Of a DNA stretch of 51,690 nucleotides, positions 45,767-51,690 are shown piece after piece. Each line of letters starts with the position of its first letter. Position 1 is the stretch's first letter. Below the pieces are notes generated by a model. It saw only the letters and a program-made list of their open reading frames with translations. It did no database searches and was not told the DNA's origin. The translations under genes were made by a program, and so were the position numbers. Origin of the DNA: Stenomitos frigidus ULC18 (lineage in GTDB: Bacteria > Cyanobacteriota > Cyanobacteriia > Leptolyngbyales > Leptolyngbyaceae); assembly GCF_003003795.1 (NCBI RefSeq), contig NZ_PVWK01000135.1, positions 1-51,690 on the forward strand, given 5' to 3'.

Positions 45767-45841
45767 CGCATAACAGTAACAAATTCGACAAGATGCCGAA
45801 TTTGAAAGTTGTTTACACTACTTAAAAGTAGAGATTACCAA

Positions 45842-48800
45842 GTGGAAAACATTGGAATTATTGGGATTGGTTGCCGTTTCCCTGGCGCAGAGACTCCAGA
45901 CTCTTTCTGGACTCTCTTGTATGATGGAATTGATGCCATAACGGAGATTCCACAAGACCGTTGGAATATTGATGCCTTTTACGCTGAAGGATCAGGCGTT
46001 CCGGGAAAAATGAATACGCGATCGGGTGGGTTCTTGAAGCAAACAAACGAATTTGATCCAGGGTTTTTCGGCATCTCTCCTCGTGAGGCCAAATACATCG
46101 ATCCCCAGCAACGGTTAGTTCTTGAAGTAGCTTGGGAGGCATTAGAAAATGCTGGAATCGCCCCGGACAGCTTAGCGAATACCCATACCGGAGTATTTAT
46201 CGGTGTAAGTAACGCTGATTATCATCGGTTGCTCTATCAGGATTTAGATCATGTAAATGGTTATTGTGGCACTGGTACTTCTTTTAGCATCATCGCAAAT
46301 CGTCTTTCCTATCTTTTGGATCTACACGGTCCTAGTGTCGCTATCGATACGGCCTGCTCTTCCTCTCTTGTTGCATTGCATTATGCGTGTCAGAGCTTGC
46401 AAACTGGAGAATCGGACTTGTGTCTTGTTGGAGGTGTGAATGTCATCTTAACTCCTGAACTTCACATCACATTCTCTCAGGCAGGGATGATGGCACCGGA
46501 TGGGCGTTGTAAAGCGTTTGATGCCGCCGCAGATGGATATGGTCGTAGCGAAGGGTGCGGGATGGTTATCCTCAAACGTTTGTCAGACGCAATCAGCAGA
46601 AAAGACAACGTACTAGCGATTATTAGAGGTTCAGCGGTCAATCAAGATGGTCGTAGTAATGGGCTTACAGCACCTAACGGGTTTGCTCAACAAATGGTCA
46701 TTCGCAAAGCATTGGAGAATGCCAACGTAGATTCCAATCAAGTCAGCTATGTCGAAGCGCATGGTACTGGTACACTACTTGGAGATCCAATTGAAATTAA
46801 ATCGTTAAAGGCGGTGTTGACGGAAAATCGATCGCCCGATCAATCTTGCTGGATCGGGTCAGTCAAGACCAATATAGGTCATCTAGAAGCTGCGGCAGGC
46901 ATTGCCAGTTTGATTAAGGTCGTGCTGGCTTTACAGCACAAGCAGATTCCACCCCATCTGCATTTAGAGCAATTGAGCCCATATATCTCATTGCAAGATA
47001 CGCCATTTCGCATTCCGGTTGAGCCCCAAAGCTGGACAATCGGCGATCAGAGACGAATTGCTGGTATCAGTGCTTTTGGCTTTGGAGGAACCAATTGTCA
47101 TGTCATCCTTGAAGAATTCATTAGCCCTCAAGTTTCATCTAGTTCTGCTCAACGCCCAGTTCACCTTTTCACACTTTCGGCAAAGAATGAGCAGGCCTTA
47201 AAGCAACTGGCTCAAAGGTATATAAACTTCTTTGACACACATCCAGATACATCACTTGTGGATATCTGTTCTACAACAAATCAGGGCAGATCTCACTTTG
47301 ATTATCGTTTAGCGATTGCTGCTGAATCTCATACTCAAGTACAACAGGCTCTTAATGCTTTCGTTAAGGGAGAACAAGCTCCTAGACTTGTCACAAAGAA
47401 AGCCAATCAAAGAAGAAAACCTAAGATTGCGTTTTTATTTACGGGTCAAGGCTCTCAGTATCAGGGAATGGGATCTCAACTTTACGAGACTCAACCAGTC
47501 TTTCGGAGGGCAATCGAGCAATGTAGTCAAATATTGTCTCTTTATTTAGATCAGTCATTAACAGATACTATCTTCTCAAAAGATGGTTCATCGCTTCTGG
47601 CACAACCTCTTTACGCCCAACCTGCTCTATTTGCAATCGAGTACGCTATCACCAAGCTTTGGCAATCTTGGGGTGTTGAGCCATCTGCTGTGATTGGCCA
47701 CAGCCTTGGAGAATACGTCGCTGCCTGTATTGCAGAAGTTTTTAGCCTTGAAGCTGGATTGCAACTCATTGCAGCGCGATCGCAATTAATACAGACCTTG
47801 CCTAGCGACGGTGAAATGGTAGTTGTTTTCGCAGGTGAAGCTACCGTTGAAAAAGCCGTTCAAGATCATGCACCTGGTATTGCGATTGCTGCAGTAAATG
47901 CTCCGAGTAACACCGTGATCTCTGGCTGTCAGCAAGATATCGTTAAGCTCATCACTATTTTAGAAGAATCGGGAATTAAGACTAGAAAACTAAAGGTGTC
48001 TCATGCCTTCCACTCAGGCTTAGTTGATCCAATCCTAGGTGTCTTTGAGGAAAAAGCTAGTCAAATTGAGTTTCAAGCTCCTTGTCTTCCACTTGTTTCG
48101 ACACTTACGGGTGAAATAATGCCATCAGAGTTTATGCCTGATGCTAGCTACTGGCGAAGTCAAACACGGGAAACTGTGAAGTTCATGCCTGGACTCAATA
48201 CTTTGTTGAATCAAGGGTTTGACCTATTTATAGAAGTTGGGCCAAAGCCAATTCTATTAAATTTAGGAAAAAGCTTTCAGAAAGGGAAGCAGGTTATCTG
48301 GTTGTCATCTTTAGCTGAAGGTAAAGATGATTGGTCTGTGTTGATGGAAAGTTTAGCTGAGTTATATGTCAGCGGCGTAAGCATCAATTGGGAAGGGTTG
48401 AATCTTGATTATGTGGAACGTCGATTGGAACTCCCTACCTATCCTTTTCAATGCACTTCCTACCAAGTTCAAGCAAGCCAGGAAATCACGACTCAGCCTA
48501 ATACAGAATCAGTACCTTTTAAGATTGCTATGAATACAGGACATAAAGCAGCTCAACACGAAGAAATTGTCTCTGATTTACGCTCTACTGTTGCCGAGTT
48601 GCTGCAATTAGACAGTTCAGAAGTCGATATTCACTCATCCCTTTTAGAAATGGGTGCAGATTCTCTCGTTTTGATTGAAGCAACACAAAAGATTGAGAAA
48701 ACCTACAAAGTCAAAATTGCCATTCATCAACTGTTTGAAGAACTCGCAACACTTAATATATTGGCCTTATATATTCAAGAGCAATTAGGCTCACCAGCTC

Positions 48801-50401
48801 CCATAAGTCCTGAGACCGATAAATCTCATGATGTGTATGACTCAAATGCCATTGCTCCGGATGAGATTACACAGATGTCATTAGGAAGCAAGGAATCTCA
48901 AAAATCTGAATCAGTATTAGAAGAAATCATTTTGAAACAGCTCCAAATCATGTCAGAGCAATTGCAGGTTCTACAAAGTAAAAAAAAAGATAAGTTGGTT
49001 TTAACAGCTCAAGCAGGCATACAATCCACTTTCTCAGACTTGACCACTCAAAGTTTCTTATCAGAAGGTAGGGAAGTCATTCAAAAAGGAAATGTTTTAA
49101 GCATTGGCAGTACTGAAAGTCATGAAGTCACCGATTGGTATCCCCTGAGCGACTCTCAGAAAAGGTTTTCTCGCCTAGCTAGACTAGGGTATGAAGGGAA
49201 GCAAGCTGGCAATATGGGCTGTGCCATCAAGATTAATCGAGAAATAGACTCTTCACGCTTGAAAAAAGCTTGGGAAGAAGTATTAGCACGTCATGAGTCT
49301 TTATCAGTTCAGATAGATGTAGATGGAGAGAGACAAAGAAAAAGCAGAATTATAGAAACTCCTTTTAATGAAATAGATCTATCAACCCAACAAAATTCCA
49401 CTTTAGAAGAGTTACTTACTGAGCAAGTAAATCAGGAATTCGATCTAATCAATGGCCCCCTGATTTTACTTTCGGTTATAAGAGGGACAAACTCAGCATG
49501 TTACTTGTCTTTAACTGCACATCATACCGTAGGGGATGGATGGTCTTTTTCACTATTGTTTGGTGAATTACTTAAGTTTTATCAAGGGCATGAGAAAGAT
49601 GGTACTTTTAGGCTCTCTGTACCTCCATCATATTTTGAGTATGTGATGAACGAACCTACGCGTGTTTCAGAGTCAACTTTGCAGTACTGGTTGAAGCAGC
49701 ATGCTGAAAAGCGGCCTGAGATGTTGTTGTCGGTTGTTGACGATCGCATCTCACCGTTCATTGGGAAAAGATTACTCCATGTGATTGCCATAAAATCTAT
49801 TAAAAGTAAATTAAAGCAATTAGCAATGCGTCTAAGATGCACTACATTTACTCTTCTTTTTGTTCTATTTCAGATTCATCTCTATGAAACCTATGGGAAA
49901 GAGGAATTTACTGTAGCAGTGCCAACTGCAAATCGACAGTTTGCCGAAGGCGCTTCTTTAGTGGGATGTTGTGTGAATTTAATGCCTATTGTGTGTTCAT
50001 GCAAGGCGAACAACAACAGTCCTGAAATTTTCAGTCAAACTGTCAAAGAGATATTATTAGATGCTTTTGCAAATCAAAATTATAGTTACAGCAAGTGGAT
50101 GTCAATAGTAACTCAAAATCATTCACCAGAATATCAACCGATACAAGTTAGTTTCAACATAGAACCTCAGCTACCTCTGTTTAGTGAGAGTCTTAAGAAA
50201 GCAAGCTTTCTCCCTCTTCCAATTAATTATGTAGAGTTTCCATTAATGCTAAATATTTTAGAACAAGAAGATGAATTGTATTTGAAGCTTGACTTCCAGA
50301 TGAGGTATCTCAGCGAAGCACAAGCAGAAGAATTTTTACAAAGATTTATAGCAATGATTAAAGCTCTATTACTTGAACCGAAGAAAGCACATCTTAACTG
50401 A
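45842..50401 (+). CDS. Hybrid PKS: KS-AT-ACP followed by a terminal condensation (C) domain
   Basis: A 1519-residue protein from GTG 45842 (ENIGIIGIGCRFPG is the normal KS start; a TTG 33 bp upstream is less likely). KS (about 1-430) has C172 (DTACSSS) and the two His (EAHGTGT, KTNIGHLEAA). AT (about 525-820) has S621 in GHSLGE and HAFH, the signature for malonyl-CoA. ACP (about 900-985) has S941 (GADSL). No KR, DH or ER is present, so the added unit keeps its beta-keto group. After a linker, a condensation domain (about 1098-1515) has HHTVGDG (H1227-G1233) intact. No adenylation, carrier or thioesterase domain follows, and a terminator lies 24 bp downstream. The C domain may therefore release the chain by forming an amide or ester. 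Confidence 0.93.
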   Translation: MENIGIIGIGCRFPGAETPDSFWTLLYDGIDAITEIPQDRWNIDAFYAEGSGVPGKMNTRSGGFLKQTNEFDPGFFGISPREAKYIDPQQRLVLEVAWEALENAGIAPDSLANTHTGVFIGVSNADYHRLLYQDLDHVNGYCGTGTSFSIIANRLSYLLDLHGPSVAIDTACSSSLVALHYACQSLQTGESDLCLVGGVNVILTPELHITFSQAGMMAPDGRCKAFDAAADGYGRSEGCGMVILKRLSDAISRKDNVLAIIRGSAVNQDGRSNGLTAPNGFAQQMVIRKALENANVDSNQVSYVEAHGTGTLLGDPIEIKSLKAVLTENRSPDQSCWIGSVKTNIGHLEAAAGIASLIKVVLALQHKQIPPHLHLEQLSPYISLQDTPFRIPVEPQSWTIGDQRRIAGISAFGFGGTNCHVILEEFISPQVSSSSAQRPVHLFTLSAKNEQALKQLAQRYINFFDTHPDTSLVDICSTTNQGRSHFDYRLAIAAESHTQVQQALNAFVKGEQAPRLVTKKANQRRKPKIAFLFTGQGSQYQGMGSQLYETQPVFRRAIEQCSQILSLYLDQSLTDTIFSKDGSSLLAQPLYAQPALFAIEYAITKLWQSWGVEPSAVIGHSLGEYVAACIAEVFSLEAGLQLIAARSQLIQTLPSDGEMVVVFAGEATVEKAVQDHAPGIAIAAVNAPSNTVISGCQQDIVKLITILEESGIKTRKLKVSHAFHSGLVDPILGVFEEKASQIEFQAPCLPLVSTLTGEIMPSEFMPDASYWRSQTRETVKFMPGLNTLLNQGFDLFIEVGPKPILLNLGKSFQKGKQVIWLSSLAEGKDDWSVLMESLAELYVSGVSINWEGLNLDYVERRLELPTYPFQCTSYQVQASQEITTQPNTESVPFKIAMNTGHKAAQHEEIVSDLRSTVAELLQLDSSEVDIHSSLLEMGADSLVLIEATQKIEKTYKVKIAIHQLFEELATLNILALYIQEQLGSPAPISPETDKSHDVYDSNAIAPDEITQMSLGSKESQKSESVLEEIILKQLQIMSEQLQVLQSKKKDKLVLTAQAGIQSTFSDLTTQSFLSEGREVIQKGNVLSIGSTESHEVTDWYPLSDSQKRFSRLARLGYEGKQAGNMGCAIKINREIDSSRLKKAWEEVLARHESLSVQIDVDGERQRKSRIIETPFNEIDLSTQQNSTLEELLTEQVNQEFDLINGPLILLSVIRGTNSACYLSLTAHHTVGDGWSFSLLFGELLKFYQGHEKDGTFRLSVPPSYFEYVMNEPTRVSESTLQYWLKQHAEKRPEMLLSVVDDRISPFIGKRLLHVIAIKSIKSKLKQLAMRLRCTTFTLLFVLFQIHLYETYGKEEFTVAVPTANRQFAEGASLVGCCVNLMPIVCSCKANNNSPEIFSQTVKEILLDAFANQNYSYSKWMSIVTQNHSPEYQPIQVSFNIEPQLPLFSESLKKASFLPLPINYVEFPLMLNILEQEDELYLKLDFQMRYLSEAQAEEFLQRFIAMIKALLLEPKKAHLN

Positions 50402-50424
50402 AGCTAAACTTAACATCAAAAGTT

Positions 50425-50450
50425 TTTGCGAAGCTTCGCAAATGTTTTTT
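50425..50450 (+). terminator. Rho-independent terminator after the PKS operon
   Basis: A perfect 18-bp palindrome TTTGCGAAGCTTCGCAAA (50425-50442) is followed by TG and six T. It starts 23 bp after the PKS stop and marks the end of the natural-product operon. Confidence 0.8.
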
Positions 50451-50487
50451 GGGCACGCACTGGCAGCACTACTCTTGTCCTGACGCT

Positions 50488-50919
50488 CTACGGTAGCCAG
50501 TGTTGACGGTCAATGGTGTGACTGGGTAAGCACTGTAGTCTTGCACTGGCGGCCATGCTGTCGAGGGTAGGCGTCGTGGGAGGGGTAGGAGTGGGCACGA
50601 CACTCAGGTGCGTGGCTATGTTTAACGGCATGAGTTGAATACGCCGCCGCTGTTGTGGTTTCGCCTTACTCTCAGGCTGACGGGACGTTGCTGCCTTTGG
50701 TGGCGTCTTTGAAGGCGCTGCTGGCAGTTTGAAGGCTTCTGCTTGAGCCGTGACCCACTGCAACACTTGCTGAGCGCTGTCGCCAGTCAACACCAGCGTT
50801 TCTGCCTGGCCAAACCGTAGTTCCAAAGAGTTGTCTGCCCCAGGCACAAAACGCCGTACCATGCCGAGGTTGACAAACTCGATCCCGTTTAAGGTCTCTA
50901 CCTGGAAAATGCTGCTCAC
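50488..50919 (-). CDS. Hypothetical protein with a structured N-terminus and a basic Pro-rich tail
   Basis: A 143-residue protein (ATG 50917-50919). The first 65 residues look folded (FQVETLNGIEFVNLGMVRRF, then LELRFGQAETLVLTGDSAQQ). The rest is Pro/Ala/Lys/Arg-rich (KTPPKAATSRQPESKAKPQQ) and probably disordered. I recall similar short cyanobacterial proteins of unknown function. It is convergent with the PKS operon across the terminator. Confidence 0.5.
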   Translation of the reverse strand: MSSIFQVETLNGIEFVNLGMVRRFVPGADNSLELRFGQAETLVLTGDSAQQVLQWVTAQAEAFKLPAAPSKTPPKAATSRQPESKAKPQQRRRIQLMPLNIATHLSVVPTPTPPTTPTLDSMAASARLQCLPSHTIDRQHWLP

Positions 50920-50959
50920 AAGCCGTCTTCATGGACTATGCGGCTATTCTAGTGCAGTT

Positions 50960-51534
50960 GTTCTATGGCGTAACAACTACTTGGGGCAGACTTTGACGCG
51001 TTTCCAGAGCACCTTAAGCGAGAGCCGTTGTCTTTACACACTGCCGAGCAGTTGCTAGCCCCATGGTCGCACTACGAGAACACGAAACACGCTCACTTAG
51101 AGGTGCTACCGCTGTTCCTTCTACCTACCCACCTGGAACGCAATGCAACCGTCATCGAGGCGATTGCCTATACCATCGAGCAGCAAAGCCTGCTCCTAGC
51201 GGAAGCCGAAACGGCCAAGCAATCTGAGCAACGGCTCGCCCAAGCGACCGACGCTGATGAAGACACTGATGAGGACGCGACTGCGCCCACGATTACCGCT
51301 TGTTCCTGGGAAGAGGTCGAAGAGAAGTTTCGTGGTCGCGGTCGTCACTGGCACCCATGACCGAGACAAGCGCTTTCACTATCAGGTGACTGATGATGAA
51401 AGTGCCTGCGGCAGGTAGGCGGTTTGCGTCATTGGACCTTGCGTCACAACGATGGCAAACTCATGCGCTGCCAGCCCAAACCGATCGCTTCTGTTTGGGC
51501 TGGCAGCGACTGGATTCAAGCACTTGCTCACTAG
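50960..51534 (+). pseudogene. Decayed hypothetical gene in three frames
   Basis: Protein-like pieces run on in successive frames. ADFDAFPEHLKREPLSLHTA and EVLPLFLLPTHLERNATVIE continue to a stop at 51360. Then HDRDKRFHYQVTDDESACG appears in another frame. Then GLRHWTLRHNDGKLMRCQPK, followed by WAGSDWIQAL, runs to a stop at about 51534. At least two frameshifts are needed to join them. The acidic run DADEDTDEDAT lies in the middle. Family not recognised. The last 155 bases show nothing. Confidence 0.4.
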
Positions 51535-51690
51535 TGGTAATATCTACACACCTCTGGACGTCTTAGCCTTGGCTGCCTTGTCCACTAGGGTGTGCTCAGT
51601 CTCAAAAGTATGTCTTATACCAATTAAATATGAAGTTGCGCCAAACTAAAGGAGTCCCCTTTGAGGTCATGGGTCATGCCAGGACGCCCC

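Noticed and set aside
45809-45841. TTG start for the PKS giving 11 extra residues
   Set aside because: The extra residues are unlike KS N-termini, while GTG 45842 begins directly at the conserved ENIGIIGIGCRFPG.
1-51690. tRNA or rRNA genes and integrase attachment in a tRNA
   Set aside because: No T-loop/acceptor patterns or conserved rRNA stretches were recognised by eye; a tRNAscan-SE run would settle it.

Overview
The window looks like the chromosome of a cyanobacterium, probably a large-genome filamentous one. HIP1 octamers (GCGATCGC) recur. Several families are typical of or restricted to cyanobacteria: DUF1822, DUF928, CHAT-CHASE2, Uma2, a Tll0287-like heme sensor kinase, and FAAL/ACP lipid-tailored PKS genes. 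No rRNA, tRNA or CRISPR array was recognised.

Layout. (1) 1-4556: an IS110 scrap, then a complete small integron. A leftward integron integrase (916-1887) faces a repeat-rich attI region (about 1941-2105). One very large cassette follows, encoding a NACHT (NLR-like) NTPase (2227-4446), and it closes with a textbook attC site (4441-4525). The NACHT stop codon lies inside the attC R'' box. (2) 4557-14006: a tight leftward four-gene signalling operon. In order of transcription it encodes a heme-type hybrid histidine kinase, a pseudokinase/REC/MinD-like ATPase fusion, a three-receiver protein, and a membrane-embedded GlmS-like amidotransferase/SIS protein. (3) 14007-30400: an accessory region full of decay. 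It holds a broken IS6 copy, a 251-bp inverted-repeat element, a truncated TIR-FGE protein, IS5 and ISAs1 remnants, an IS605 tnpB inactivated by a MITE and two stop codons, and a secreted-protein gene split by a 96-bp MITE with a clean 5-bp target duplication. Intact genes here encode a Tat-exported GH78-like glycosidase, an S9 peptidase and a Uma2 nuclease. (4) 30416-42135: a rightward six-gene operon with overlapping or nearly abutting genes: sigma-like regulator, DUF1822, CHAT-CHASE2 sensor protease, DUF928, two-partner-secretion exoprotein, exported TPR-CHAT protease. (5) 42769-50450: a compact natural-product operon with FAAL, membrane desaturase/acetylenase, ACP and KS-AT-ACP-C, ending at a strong terminator. 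(6) 50488-51690: a small hypothetical gene and a decayed one.

How they may work together (inference). The integron is a capture platform carrying a candidate anti-phage gene. The CHAT operon pairs an envelope-sensing protease with an exported adhesin and a second, exported protease, and looks like an uncharacterised surface-response system. The FAAL-desaturase-ACP trio resembles the JamABC fatty-acyl activation and terminal-alkyne module. It feeds a single malonyl-extending PKS module whose terminal condensation domain may release the chain onto an amine or alcohol.
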